Shown piece after piece: positions 1 through 9,113 of a DNA stretch of 64,000 bases. A model generated the notes under the pieces. That model did not search any database, was not told where the DNA came from, and was given only the letters and a program-made list of their open reading frames with translations. The DNA is taken from the NCBI GenBank assembly GCA_007751475.1, contig CP036434.1, forward strand, positions 5,337,524 through 5,401,523. The letters are read 5' to 3'. Numbering within the stretch: position 1 is the first letter of the stretch; each line of letters opens with the position of its first letter. Source of the stretch: Saltatorellus ferox (GTDB lineage Bacteria; Planctomycetota; UBA1135; GCA-002686595). A program made the translations under genes and the position numbers.

Positions 1-290
1 ATCCATGGATGGTGCCGTCGAAGTTGATTGTCGAAACATGTGCTGAAAATCCCGGTCGAGGGGGGGGTCGACAAGAAGGACCGGGTTGAGGAATGCCAGA
101 GGCCAGAGGAGCCGACGACGCCTGGGGGGGCGCCTCGGCGATGATGGAAGGGGCCCCACCGGGGAGCGTCAGAAGTGCCGTGCCAAGATGCACGGTACAG
201 CGAATCGGAGGCTGCCGTGAACCTATCCCTCGTCCCTCCCTGCTCCCGCAGGGTCAGGGGGGGGCCAGGAATGGGTTCAAGCCACGGGGA
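1..290. other. Intergenic, no gene seen
   Basis: No open frame here has a recognisable protein. The stretch is GC-rich with G runs and lies downstream of the stop codon of the minus-strand lipoprotein gene. I do not see a convincing hairpin followed by a T tract. Confidence 0.5.
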
Positions 291-3200
291 CTACGGCCGT
301 TCCCAGGTCAAGGCGAAGGCCGAGACCTGCGGGGCCTGCCCGGTGATCACATTGCCTGAGAAGGTGATCCGAACCTGGTAGTAGCGCGCGCCGAAGATGT
401 CAGTCACCGAGTCACGCCACGCCGCTTGATCCGTGAACCCGGGAAGGAACGAGATACCGAAGTTGTCCCGGTCCTGGTTCGGGTTGTGCACTGGACTGCC
501 GCCGGCGTCAGTGATGTCCTTGTCGTTGTAGTAGTCACCGTACAGATCGAGCGTCGAGGCATCGTACTGGTAGTCCGCGAGTTCGCCCGTCACCGTGACG
601 TCGCCACCGCTGTAGTTATCGCCTGCCCCGGGAATACTGGTGGTGTTGTCGAACACGATGTTGGTCGCGCCCCTGAACGAGAATTCGACGCTCGTTCCGA
701 TCGGCTGCACCGTCGCGTCAGGCTCGACCGTCGGCTCGCTGTAGACGCGGCCACCGAACGAGCTGGCGCCCTCCGACTCGATCACGGCTTCGAACCAGAT
801 CGAGTGGGCCAGGCTGATACGTGCCACGTAGTCGATCGCCCCGAGATGGAACGTGTTGTCTCGCCCGAAAGTCGGTGCACCAGGGGGATTCGAGCCAGGC
901 GAGAAGCCTCCGTTCGCCGCATCCTCGTTCTCCGGGTCGATGAAGACCTGGTCGCCCCCCGTGTTGACGCCTCCGGTGGAGAAGGCGCGGAAGTACGGCC
1001 TGGAGGACGAGTTGACCGCGAGGTTCAGGAGCCAGGCATTCTGGCCCGCCGAGGACAGGTCGACGGAGGTCCGGAACTCCATCAGGAGCGGAAGACCGAT
1101 CGTCTGGATCTCGCCGGGACGATAGTAAAGGTTCGGCGCTGGCGGGAGGCCCAGCGCTGCCGAGTAGGCTTCCGATTCCAGGCCCCCGTTGCCGGGACCG
1201 GAGCGATCGCGAATTCGCGTGTCGCGCCACGTGAAGTAACGCTTGTCCTCGTCCGGAACGTTGCGGTTCAGGGGGAACGGAACGAGTGACGTGCCGTTGA
1301 CCGTGGTTCGAACGTCTGCCTGATCGATCACGTAGCCGAGCTGCCGCGGGTGCACGACGCGCTGCACCTCGTTCTCCAGAATGTTGACCGTGTAGACCGG
1401 GCGGAGCCCCGAGTTCTGGAACTGCGGGAAGAGGCTGCTCGGATTGATCAACTCGTCCGGAGCGTAACGGCAGTGCGACAGACGAATCTCGAACCGCTCG
1501 AAGGCGTCCGGGTTGATCGAACCACCGGTGGGAACCCACCAGAGCCCTTCCACATCGATGTTGATGTTGTTCGGGTCCGTCAGGGAGAAGCCGCAGTCCG
1601 AGTAGCGCCAGACCGTCTGCATCTTCGAGCCGAACGGCGAGAAGGGAGTCACGACGCCGGGAGGGAACGCGGTCATCTGGGCGGGAAGCGCCTGCTCCTG
1701 GTTGTCGATCACGACCTGTGTCCGAACGACCGGACGAGGCCGGATCGTCTGGAGGTTCGTGTCGATCTGGATCTGACCACCCCACTCGGGAAAGCCGCCG
1801 AGCGGAACTTCCTCGTCCGTGCTGGCGAAGCGGCTGACGCGTCCGCCGTTGAGTTCTGACGGCTCGCTGGGCTCGACGGTGACCTCGATCGAGGGGATCG
1901 CGGCCACGATGTTGCCGGCCAGGTCGCGCGGCGGGAAAGCGTCACCGCTGTCCGAAAGACTGAAGTAGTAAGACTCTTGCACACCCGAGAGGTGAGCCAG
2001 GTTCAGGACCGGAACGAAGGTCACCTCGCGAAGCGTGGCCGATTGGTTGAGCTCCCCCACGACGAAATCGGACGTGGACAGCGGGGCGCCGGACGAGCTC
2101 TGAAGCTGACGCGTGAGCGTGACCGAGTCGAACGCCGTCAGCGATTCAGGATCCATCGGCTCGCTGAAACGAAGCGTGAAGATCGACGAGGTGGTGACGC
2201 CATCGGTCGGGTTGTTCGGGTATCCAGTGGGACGCGGGAGGACCTGAACGAAGCACTCGGCGGGATCGCCCAATTCGAACGTCACCTCGAGGTTCGACTG
2301 AATCGCACCGAACTGCTCCCAATCCTTCGGACCATCCCATTCCCGCGGGAAGGAGACGAGTTCCACGGGCAGGTTGAAGAGCATTCCGCTGCCATCCGGA
2401 ACGTAAGCCTGCGCCTGGGTCGGCGTGAGGCCGGCCGGCTTGACCACGCGAGCGAAGAGCCCGGGCTGAGAGATGAAGTCCGCCGACGTCAGAGCGTCTC
2501 GCCCACAGAGCTCGGACGGAAGCTCTACCTCGGGGAGGATGAAGAACAGGGACCCGGTATCAGCGGGGTCAGCCTGAACCTGCTGAGGCGCGGCCACGAT
2601 GTTCATCGGCGTCGCGCCGAGGACCTGCGGCGGAAGGGTATCGCGGAGGAACCCGTTGAACGGATCCGACACGATCCCCGCGCGACCACCCGAACGCAGC
2701 GCGCGGGTCACAGGACGCGAGTTGGTCGTGAAGTCCACGGGACCGTTGCCCGTGGTGGCGAGCGCGTGGTTCGTGAGGTTGGTCAGAACGTTCGTGAGCC
2801 CGATGGACGGGTTGGTGACCGTGGGGATCCGAACCTGGACGTTGGCCATGTTCGACTCGATGCTGGCTCCGAGGCCGACACCGTTGAGCGGCGCCGAGCT
2901 GCCCGAGAGCTGCTTCTCGATCAAGCTCGTCGTCAGGTCGACGATCACGCGGGTCGGGTAGAAGGCGCCGTTGCTGGCAGTTCCACCGTAGTGGGCGGAA
3001 GGGAAGACGCGCGCCTCGAACGGAGCCGTGGGCGGGTAGCCCTCGACGATTTCGATCGTCCGGTTCGACACGGTGCTGGGCCGGACGAGATCGTCGAAGA
3101 CGATCACGAGCGCCGCATTCCGGGGGAGCATCGAGTACGTCCCGGTGGTCGCCAGGTCCTGAACCTGGATCGGATCGAGCCCCTCGCCGGCCGCCTTGAG

Positions 3201-3686
3201 GAGATCGAGGAACTGTTCACGCTGGGCGGGAATGTCCACGTTTCGCTTGATGAAGAGCGTCTCCTGGCCCGTCACACCGCTGACCGTCAACTCGTAGTTG
3301 AGGTCGTCGGAGACGAGGTTCTGGTTGATGACGAAGTCTGACGCCATCGTCTGACGAATCCCCTCGTTGTCCAGTGCCTGGACCTGCACGAGGCGCCCGT
3401 ACGCCATCCTGGCGATACGGAACTCCGAGGCGGCGCCGCCCGAGTTCAGATCACCGAAGTAGAAGCTCGACCCGGTCGAGGGGTTGTCCGCCGAGGTCGG
3501 CTCCACGCCCGACGCTCCGCTGCAGCCGGACAGCCCTAAGCCGGCCAGGCTGGCGCACAGGACTCCGGTTGCCAGAACGCGGCCCCTTCGCCCGGCTCCC
3601 GGGAAGAGGTTGGCCGTGATCCCCTGGGGGCTCACTGGAAGGTGGAAGGATTTTCTCATAGGAACTCGAAGAGAGTGGGTCGCCAT
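291..3686 (-). CDS. Large secreted lipoprotein with Ig-like repeats
   Basis: Predicted lipoprotein of unknown function, 1131 residues. A basic stretch (AGRRGR, about residues 31-36) is followed by a hydrophobic segment and a lipobox LSGC, placing the lipidated cysteine at residue 55. The ATG at residue 1 and a second ATG at residue 10 (3659) are both possible starts. Two stretches resemble the SbsA/Big_5 type of bacterial Ig-like domain: LVIVFDDLVRPSTV near residue 195 and TLRFSEPMDPESL near residue 505. The rest is rich in Gly, Ser, Asn and Pro, as in extended beta-sandwich surface proteins. No enzyme motif is visible. It is the last gene of the left-end minus-strand run, 536 bp from pyrB, so it probably has its own promoter. 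The export signal is read directly; a surface or structural role is inference. Confidence 0.8.
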   Translation of the reverse strand: MATHSLRVPMRKSFHLPVSPQGITANLFPGAGRRGRVLATGVLCASLAGLGLSGCSGASGVEPTSADNPSTGSSFYFGDLNSGGAASEFRIARMAYGRLVQVQALDNEGIRQTMASDFVINQNLVSDDLNYELTVSGVTGQETLFIKRNVDIPAQREQFLDLLKAAGEGLDPIQVQDLATTGTYSMLPRNAALVIVFDDLVRPSTVSNRTIEIVEGYPPTAPFEARVFPSAHYGGTASNGAFYPTRVIVDLTTSLIEKQLSGSSAPLNGVGLGASIESNMANVQVRIPTVTNPSIGLTNVLTNLTNHALATTGNGPVDFTTNSRPVTRALRSGGRAGIVSDPFNGFLRDTLPPQVLGATPMNIVAAPQQVQADPADTGSLFFILPEVELPSELCGRDALTSADFISQPGLFARVVKPAGLTPTQAQAYVPDGSGMLFNLPVELVSFPREWDGPKDWEQFGAIQSNLEVTFELGDPAECFVQVLPRPTGYPNNPTDGVTTSSIFTLRFSEPMDPESLTAFDSVTLTRQLQSSSGAPLSTSDFVVGELNQSATLREVTFVPVLNLAHLSGVQESYYFSLSDSGDAFPPRDLAGNIVAAIPSIEVTVEPSEPSELNGGRVSRFASTDEEVPLGGFPEWGGQIQIDTNLQTIRPRPVVRTQVVIDNQEQALPAQMTAFPPGVVTPFSPFGSKMQTVWRYSDCGFSLTDPNNINIDVEGLWWVPTGGSINPDAFERFEIRLSHCRYAPDELINPSSLFPQFQNSGLRPVYTVNILENEVQRVVHPRQLGYVIDQADVRTTVNGTSLVPFPLNRNVPDEDKRYFTWRDTRIRDRSGPGNGGLESEAYSAALGLPPAPNLYYRPGEIQTIGLPLLMEFRTSVDLSSAGQNAWLLNLAVNSSSRPYFRAFSTGGVNTGGDQVFIDPENEDAANGGFSPGSNPPGAPTFGRDNTFHLGAIDYVARISLAHSIWFEAVIESEGASSFGGRVYSEPTVEPDATVQPIGTSVEFSFRGATNIVFDNTTSIPGAGDNYSGGDVTVTGELADYQYDASTLDLYGDYYNDKDITDAGGSPVHNPNQDRDNFGISFLPGFTDQAAWRDSVTDIFGARYYQVRITFSGNVITGQAPQVSAFALTWERP

Positions 3687-4130
3687 CGTTCGCCAGGGCA
3701 GGATCCGGCCACCGAGGAGGTGGCCGCTGGAACGCTGCCTGGGCGCCCTCGGACCGGGTCCGGAAGCTGAATCCGAAAACAGATCCTGAAGAACGGAGTC
3801 GCGAGAGGGTATCGAACGGAGGTGTGGAACGAGGAGTGTCCGTGCGGACGGAAGTGCGAGTTGGGGGGTGGTGAGCGGTGGGCGGCGCTGGAACGGACGC
3901 TCCTGCCGCCATTGTCACGCGTTCAGGTGGCGGGTCAAGTCGCCGCCGGGGTGATGACGGAGATAGTGCAATCTCCGTGCCCACTTCGGGGTCGCAGGGG
4001 AAGTGTAGCCCATTTTGCCTCTCACCCGGCCCTGGGGCTCAGGAGTGCCGCTTCAGGGAGCCTGCGAGGGCTCTTACCCCCATGATTTACCTGGTTTCGC
4101 ATGTGGCGCGACAACCCGCCGAGAGTCGCA
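3687..4130. other. Intergenic region upstream of the lipoprotein gene
   Basis: This non-coding stretch separates pyrB from the lipoprotein gene and should hold the lipoprotein promoter. I found no clear -35/-10 pair. The open frames that cross it are antisense or out-of-frame extensions with no family resemblance. Confidence 0.4.
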
Positions 4131-4158
4131 CGAAAAGCATTTGTGCGCTTCCGCACAA
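4131..4158 (-). terminator. Probable intrinsic terminator after pyrB
   Basis: On the minus strand a perfect 7-bp stem TTGTGCG/CGCACAA with a GAAG tetraloop lies about 65 bases past the pyrB stop. It is followed by ATGCTTTTCG. The T run is short, so termination may be partial. Confidence 0.5.
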
Positions 4159-4222
4159 TCAGGCCTGGGACGCTGTTCGGTCCCGCCTTGAGCGGGGCCG
4201 CAGCCGAGAGAGCGACATTCCG

Positions 4223-5632
4223 TCACGAGGCCGCCGAGGCCCTGAATCCCAGCTGCTCTGCGTCCGCGGCGCTTTCCAGGAAGACCAGATGCTCTACATG
4301 AATCTGCCCCACGGCCTTCGCCGACGGTACGTGGTAGACGCCCGTCGAAGAGCAGCCCACGAACGCGAAGGCGATCTCCCGGGTGCAATAGCCACAGCCG
4401 GCACGGAGCGGCGTCCGTGCGATCAGCCGGAATCGCGGCACGACGTGACGCGTCTCGGTCCTGGAGATACAGGAGGGGTTCGGGCACGGATTCCTCCCGA
4501 GCGGCACGGCCGTGGACGCCGGCATGGGAGCAGGGCGCTCGACGCCGAGGTCGATGCGACCCAGCAACCAGCCCAGGATCGCCATCCGAATCGGAACGCC
4601 GCGCGCGGCCTGCTTGAAGTAGATGCTGCGCGGATCCGCGTCCACGTCGGCGCTGATCTCGTCCCGACGCGGGAGCGGGTGCATCACGACGGCATCGCGC
4701 AGGGACTCAGCGGCCATCGCACGCTTCTCCAGGCGCAGGTACTGGGTGGCGGACATCTCGTTGCCCGAGTACCGCTCCGTCTGCGGACGGGTCATGTAGA
4801 CGGCGTCCACCTGCTGGACCTCCCACCCGCGCGCATCGGTGAAGAGAGAGAGCTGGTGCGGCTTCTGGGGCGTCAGGTAGACCGCGTCGCTGTTCGCCGC
4901 CAGGTCCCCGAGCCTGCGAGCGTCCGCGCGGATCGGTTCGACGCCGAACTCCTCGTGAAGGCGCTCGACCAGATACTCCGGCAGCTCGAACCCCGGCTGT
5001 GGAACGCAAACGATGTTCGCGCCGAAACGCGCGAGGGCGAACGCGAACGAGTGAACGGTCCGGCTGTACTTCAGGTCTCCCGCTAACACCACGTCCAGCC
5101 CCTCGATCCGACCCCGCTCCACGTGGAGGTTGTACAGGTCACAGAGCGTCTGGGTCGGGTGCTCCAGGCTGCCGTCGCCCGCGTTGATGACGGGCACCGG
5201 AGCGAACTCCGCGGCAAGTCGCGCCGCGCCTTCGCTCGGGTGACGCAGCACGATCACGTCGGCGTATCCCCCACCCACCACCCGGATCGTGTCAGCGAGG
5301 GACTCCCCCTTGACCACGCTGGAGCTGGTCATCTCCGCCGCCGTGAGAACCCCGCCCCCGAGCCGGAGCATCGCCGACTCGAACGAGAGCCGGGTCCGCG
5401 TGGAGGGCTCGTAGAAGAGACTCGCCGAGATGAAGCCGGGACAGGTGTCCGCGAACGTTCTCGGACTCGCGGCGAAGCGATCCGCCTGGGCGAAGAGAGC
5501 GTGCATCTCTTCGATGGAGACATCGTCGATCGAGACGAGGTGGCGCGGAGCGCCTCCGGTCACGGGTGGCACGGCGGGAATAGCTGGCTCGGTGGCTCGT
5601 GTGCGTTGGCTCATGATCGGAGGGCGATTCAC
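4223..5632 (-). CDS. pyrB: Aspartate carbamoyltransferase with C-terminal zinc-ribbon and Ada-like extension
   Basis: Catalyses carbamoyl phosphate + L-aspartate to N-carbamoylaspartate in pyrimidine synthesis. The catalytic core (about residues 30-365) has STRTR (77-81), VVKGESLADT (lysine 108), HPTQ (159-162) and HPLPR (318-322). The protein is 469 residues; a stand-alone PyrB is about 310. The extra tail holds CPNPSC (383-388) and CGYC (413-416), closely resembling the four-cysteine zinc domain of the regulatory subunit PyrI, but the nucleotide-binding part of PyrI is absent. Residues 424-468 then resemble an Ada-type zinc-binding module (VYH, LVFLESAADAEQLGFR) in which the expected cysteines are replaced. 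The start is GTG (5632) or ATG (5614); a 9-bp hairpin overlaps this region. It follows the MnmE-like gene by 18 bp. The core assignment is firm; the tail's role is unknown. Confidence 0.93.
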   Translation of the reverse strand: MNRPPIMSQRTRATEPAIPAVPPVTGGAPRHLVSIDDVSIEEMHALFAQADRFAASPRTFADTCPGFISASLFYEPSTRTRLSFESAMLRLGGGVLTAAEMTSSSVVKGESLADTIRVVGGGYADVIVLRHPSEGAARLAAEFAPVPVINAGDGSLEHPTQTLCDLYNLHVERGRIEGLDVVLAGDLKYSRTVHSFAFALARFGANIVCVPQPGFELPEYLVERLHEEFGVEPIRADARRLGDLAANSDAVYLTPQKPHQLSLFTDARGWEVQQVDAVYMTRPQTERYSGNEMSATQYLRLEKRAMAAESLRDAVVMHPLPRRDEISADVDADPRSIYFKQAARGVPIRMAILGWLLGRIDLGVERPAPMPASTAVPLGRNPCPNPSCISRTETRHVVPRFRLIARTPLRAGCGYCTREIAFAFVGCSSTGVYHVPSAKAVGQIHVEHLVFLESAADAEQLGFRASAAS

Positions 5633-5640
5633 GCCCTCCG
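5618..5640 (-). promoter_or_regulatory. Intercistronic hairpin at the pyrB start
   Basis: A perfect 9-bp inverted repeat, CGGAGGGCG/CGCCCTCCG with a 5-base loop, spans the alternative GTG start and ends 3 bases before the ATG at 5614. It lies between the stop of the MnmE-like gene and pyrB. It would hide a GGAGGG ribosome-binding sequence when folded. No T run follows, so translational control is more likely than termination. Function is inference. Confidence 0.45.
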
Positions 5641-5650
5641 AGCGCAGAAC

Positions 5651-6835
5651 TTACAGCGAACGGGCCAGTTCGTCGAGCACCGTGTCCGTGACCTCGGAAA
5701 GACCTGCCGCCGAGTCGAGGATCTCGATCGACCGTCGATCGAAGGGCACGGCCTCCCCCGCGGTCCAGAGAGGCCCGGACCGGTCCAGGCCGAGCGCCTC
5801 GCAGAACGACCCCTCGACCGTTCGACGCGCGTGATCGGGATCCTCCAGGGCCGAGACGGCGCCGGCGGGCCAGGCGCTGGAGTCGAGCCCATGGGAGCGA
5901 GCCGCCTGGGTCAGTAGAACGACGACGCCCGCGCGCGGCTCCGGAAGCTCCACCGCGTCCAAGGCCGACACGAGGCGGAGGACGAGGTCCGCGCGACTCG
6001 AGAGGTCCGCCCCGATCCGCTGCCCCTCCTGTTCGACGAGGGCCCGCGCGTCGCCGGCGGCGGCCGCCAGCGAAAGGTCCCGCTCGCCGGCCGTGTCGAG
6101 GAACCTGACGGGCCAGGGCCCGAGGCGCGCGCGCTCCGACAGCGCATCGCGCGTCGTGCCCGCCTCACTCGAAACCGAGGCGGCGTCCGCCCCCACCAGA
6201 ACGTTGAAGAGCGTTGACTTCCCTGCGTTCACGGGTCCGACGATCGCGACGGTCGTCTCGCGAAAGAGTCGCTCGAGCCCACGGCCGCGGCGCGCGAGTT
6301 CGGCGAGCGTCGCGCGACGCTCGGCCGGGGACTTCGCGCGCAGATCTTGAAGCGCTCGATCCATCGCTCCTCCTGCTTGATCGAGAAGGACGCGCGCGCC
6401 GAGCACCGAAGGAGCTCCAGGAACCAGCGCGAGCGCACGCTCCCGAAAATCCGCCTTGTTCGATCCTCCCCCCGAACTCGCTCGCAGCGGGCCGCTCGCC
6501 GGATCGAGTCGACGCGCGATCTCCGCCACCAGGAACGGACTCCCATGAACATGGACCTCGAAGGCTTCATCCTCCGCTGCATGGTCCGCGGGGGCTGCTC
6601 GAACGACGAGCACCTCGTCGTACACCTCCGCGGGCACCTCGGCGGCCACCTCCGCGGCCGAAGCCAGCCCCTGCAACAAGCCGTAGGCGATCTCACCGCG
6701 GCGGGGCAGCTCCCTCGAGAACGCTTCCCGGAGCCGCTGCACGGCTGCCCGGCCCGTGACGAGCAGAACCGCGACGCCCGCCGAACCCGCTGGCGTCATG
6801 CGCTCGACCGATGGGCCGCCCTGCGATTCGCTCAC
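5651..6835 (-). CDS. Degenerate MnmE/TrmE-like GTPase
   Basis: A 394-residue relative of the tRNA-modification GTPase MnmE. The N-terminal part keeps the MnmE fold signature (GVAVLLVTGRAAV; FEVHVHGSPFLVAEIARRL near 92-110, compare ELHCHGG). The G domain has a P-loop GPVNAGKS (200-207), TTRD (227-230) and DTAG (247-250). The NKxD base-recognition motif is not present; the corresponding region reads LLTQAA (about 307-312). The C-terminal C(I/L)GK motif, whose cysteine is needed for catalysis in MnmE, is also missing: the protein ends LDELARSL. It overlaps coaX by 4 bp (translational coupling) and precedes pyrB. It may be a divergent paralog that lost tRNA-modification activity, or the sole, altered copy. 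Confidence 0.75.
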   Translation of the reverse strand: MSESQGGPSVERMTPAGSAGVAVLLVTGRAAVQRLREAFSRELPRRGEIAYGLLQGLASAAEVAAEVPAEVYDEVLVVRAAPADHAAEDEAFEVHVHGSPFLVAEIARRLDPASGPLRASSGGGSNKADFRERALALVPGAPSVLGARVLLDQAGGAMDRALQDLRAKSPAERRATLAELARRGRGLERLFRETTVAIVGPVNAGKSTLFNVLVGADAASVSSEAGTTRDALSERARLGPWPVRFLDTAGERDLSLAAAAGDARALVEQEGQRIGADLSSRADLVLRLVSALDAVELPEPRAGVVVLLTQAARSHGLDSSAWPAGAVSALEDPDHARRTVEGSFCEALGLDRSGPLWTAGEAVPFDRRSIEILDSAAGLSEVTDTVLDELARSL

Positions 6836-7743
6836 AGCGAACTGCTCCCCGCCGAGCGAATGGCGAGCGCGAGCCCCGCGTGGACGAGATGGGGCGAGTC
6901 GCGAAAGCCCTGGGGAAACGTCTCATCGACAGCCGCGCGCGCGAACGCTCGCGCGCCTCCCGTCAGGTAAACGAGGACGCCTCGGGTGCCACCGAACGCC
7001 TCCATGGAAACCCCGCGGCAAAGCTCCCGAACTGCGCCGCGGAAACCGACGCTCGCACCGGCCCGGAGCGCCTCGACCGTGGAGCGACCGAGCGCAGGAA
7101 CGTCAGGGTCGACCTCGAAAGGAGCGAGCCGCGCACCGCGTGCCGTGATCGCCTCGGCCAGAGAACCCGGCCCCATCGCGATCGCTCCGCCGAGGAACAC
7201 GAACTCCGCTCCGCCATTCGCCGCGGCGCCGCTTCGCAGAACTCCGGCATCCACCGTCAGCGCCGTCCCCGCGTCGACCACCAGCACCTGAAGCCTCTCC
7301 CCCGCGCCGTCGGCAACGGCTTCTGACCGAAGGCGCCAGCCGTCCTCCAGCGCAGCGCGCATGGCGTACTGCCGATCGCTCCCACACGTTTCTGGATGGT
7401 GGATCTCCATCACGAGCCCCGCCTCTGGCCGAACGGCCACGTCCCAGCCGAGTGAACCCAGTCGCTCGACGAGCCTCCGCTCGCGCTCGTGGGACCCGAC
7501 TGCGCTGATGGCTGCGCAGCGTCTCCCCTGGCCCGCGCCCCCGAGGCGCCCAGGCCCGGCAAGTGCTTCCTGCACGCGTAGCGGCTCGTCGTCGTCACGC
7601 CCCCAGGTCGCCAGAATCTCGATGGCCGAAACTCCGCCGACCGGGACCGCGCCCTCCGCCCGCGCGGTGCTTCCCTCCACGAACGACACGAACGCCAGAG
7701 AGGCGTTCGTGTTTCCCATATCGAGCGTCAGGCAACCGTCCAA
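6832..7743 (-). CDS. coaX: Type III pantothenate kinase
   Basis: Phosphorylates pantothenate with ATP, the first committed step of coenzyme A synthesis, in the cytoplasm. The 303-residue protein shows CoaX motifs in order: DMGNTN (8-13, phosphate loop), GSDR (121-124, pantothenate site), VVDAGTALTVD (155-165) and a GGAIAMGPG segment. It is somewhat longer than the usual 250-270 residues, with a Gly/Arg-rich stretch near 50-75. It is the first gene of a tight coaX - mnmE-like - pyrB run. Confidence 0.9.
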   Translation of the reverse strand: MDGCLTLDMGNTNASLAFVSFVEGSTARAEGAVPVGGVSAIEILATWGRDDDEPLRVQEALAGPGRLGGAGQGRRCAAISAVGSHERERRLVERLGSLGWDVAVRPEAGLVMEIHHPETCGSDRQYAMRAALEDGWRLRSEAVADGAGERLQVLVVDAGTALTVDAGVLRSGAAANGGAEFVFLGGAIAMGPGSLAEAITARGARLAPFEVDPDVPALGRSTVEALRAGASVGFRGAVRELCRGVSMEAFGGTRGVLVYLTGGARAFARAAVDETFPQGFRDSPHLVHAGLALAIRSAGSSSL

Positions 7744-7764
7744 CGGATCGAAGCCGCGTCGCCG

Positions 7765-8775
7765 CTACTTCTTGGGGCTGTGGTAGACCTCGGTGCGCAC
7801 GCGTCCGAGGTTCTCGACCTCGATCTGCCAGATCTCGTAGCGGTCGGAGTTCTTCTTCGCGAACGCGATCGCCTCCTGCTTGCTGTTCACCGGATAGCCG
7901 TTGATCGACTTGATGATGTCGCCTTCCTGCATTCCGTGCTGGGCAGCAATCGAGTCCTTGGCGACCTTCGTGATCTTGATACCGGCGCGATTGCCGTCCT
8001 TGTCGATGTACGTCTCCGAGCCGATGTCGCGGGCGAGGATGTCGTTGTAGTTCTGGGAGAAGCGCTCGGCGTCGTCCGTCCCGATGTAGTACTGGCCGTT
8101 CTTCTTGACGGTGTTGACCGGCGCGACGTCCGTCGCCTGGACTGCCTGTCCCCCGACCATCGAGGGCCGGCGTGGCGCGACCATGCCGTCCTTGCCAGCC
8201 TTGGCGATCATGCTCTGCTCGGAGCGCGCGTGGGGCCTGAGCGTCTCGGATTCGCGCTCCTCGTCGGCGAAGGAGAACGTCACGTCGTCGGGCTTGATGT
8301 CGAAGATCGCAATGTCCTCGTGCGGGCTCGGGAGGACGTCACCGATGTGAAGCAGATAGTCCGAGTTGGCGGCCTTCTTGTTGTCCACCAGTCGGATGAG
8401 GCAGCGGGAGTCCGAAGGATTGTCGCTCGCCGCCATGATGGCGATCACGTCCAAGATGTCGTCCACGGGGACCACGGGCTTCACGACCGGACCTTCGGGC
8501 TTCTTCTCCTCGGGCTTCGGCGGCGGTGGCGGCGGGGCCCCCGTCCAGTCGAACTCGACGATCGCTGGCGTGATGTCGTCGGGATAGCTCAGTCCCCGTG
8601 AGGTCGGCGGACGTGGCTCTTCGACGCCCTTCAGCACCGGTTCGGCGCGCCCCACGTCGAAGTACTGCTCGCGCATCCCGCGCTCGTAGTAGTCATAGAG
8701 GCTGTACCCGATGCCGCCGAGCAAGCCGAACGACGTCAGGTACGAAAGAGTCTTGAGCGTGCCTACGTTCATCAT
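7765..8775 (-). CDS. GspC-like membrane-anchored PDZ protein
   Basis: A 336-residue inner-membrane protein with one N-terminal membrane segment (about 8-27), a proline-rich stretch (GAPPPPPPKPEEKKP), a middle region and a C-terminal PDZ domain (about 265-332: GIKITKVAKDSIAAQHGM, GDIIKSINGYPV). This order matches GspC/PulC of type II secretion, which links the inner-membrane platform to the secretin. The next gene upstream encodes a PilT-family ATPase and a pil operon with a secretin lies 9 kb away, so a role in a pilus or secretion machine is plausible. No other gsp genes are in the window. The stop codon is 21 bp from the coaX start. A PDZ protein of unrelated function cannot be excluded. 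Confidence 0.65.
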   Translation of the reverse strand: MMNVGTLKTLSYLTSFGLLGGIGYSLYDYYERGMREQYFDVGRAEPVLKGVEEPRPPTSRGLSYPDDITPAIVEFDWTGAPPPPPPKPEEKKPEGPVVKPVVPVDDILDVIAIMAASDNPSDSRCLIRLVDNKKAANSDYLLHIGDVLPSPHEDIAIFDIKPDDVTFSFADEERESETLRPHARSEQSMIAKAGKDGMVAPRRPSMVGGQAVQATDVAPVNTVKKNGQYYIGTDDAERFSQNYNDILARDIGSETYIDKDGNRAGIKITKVAKDSIAAQHGMQEGDIIKSINGYPVNSKQEAIAFAKKNSDRYEIWQIEVENLGRVRTEVYHSPKK

Positions 8776-8951
8776 GGTGAGTGCCTTCGCGGTGAAGTTC
8801 CCGAGTGGCAGGACCCCCCCGTCGGTAGGTCCAACGCCGTGAGGTCTCGATACGAGAGCGCCCCGGAGGATACCAGCGCGCCAGTGGGAGGAGGAGACGC
8901 CGTTCGCAGTGTTTCCTTCCCCTTACGCTGCGGCAAATCTCGACTCCTCCC
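8776..8951. other. Intergenic, probable promoter region of the PDZ gene
   Basis: Together with the adjacent terminator this forms a 338-bp gap between the PilT-family gene and the PDZ gene. I see no gene in it. Because a terminator-like hairpin precedes it, the PDZ gene probably starts its own transcript here, but no clean -35/-10 pair was found. Confidence 0.35.
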
Positions 8952-8995
8952 CGGAAAGGAAGAGCTCCGGCGCGCTCTGTCGGCGCGGCCGGAGC
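8952..8995 (-). terminator. Intrinsic terminator after the pilT-type gene
   Basis: On the minus strand GCTCCGGCCGCGC pairs with GCGCGCCGGAGC (one bulge, 7-base loop), followed by TCTTCCTTTCC. It lies about 120 bases after the stop of the PilT-family gene. Confidence 0.6.
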
Positions 8996-9113
8996 CATTC
9001 GGTTGCTTCGCGGTAGCCTCGCGGGGCCCTCTCGGCGGCTGTGCGACGGGTCCGCTGGCCACAGGTCACGGGCCAGGGATCACCCGCCGGCATTCAGCGG
9101 TCCGTCGACATGC

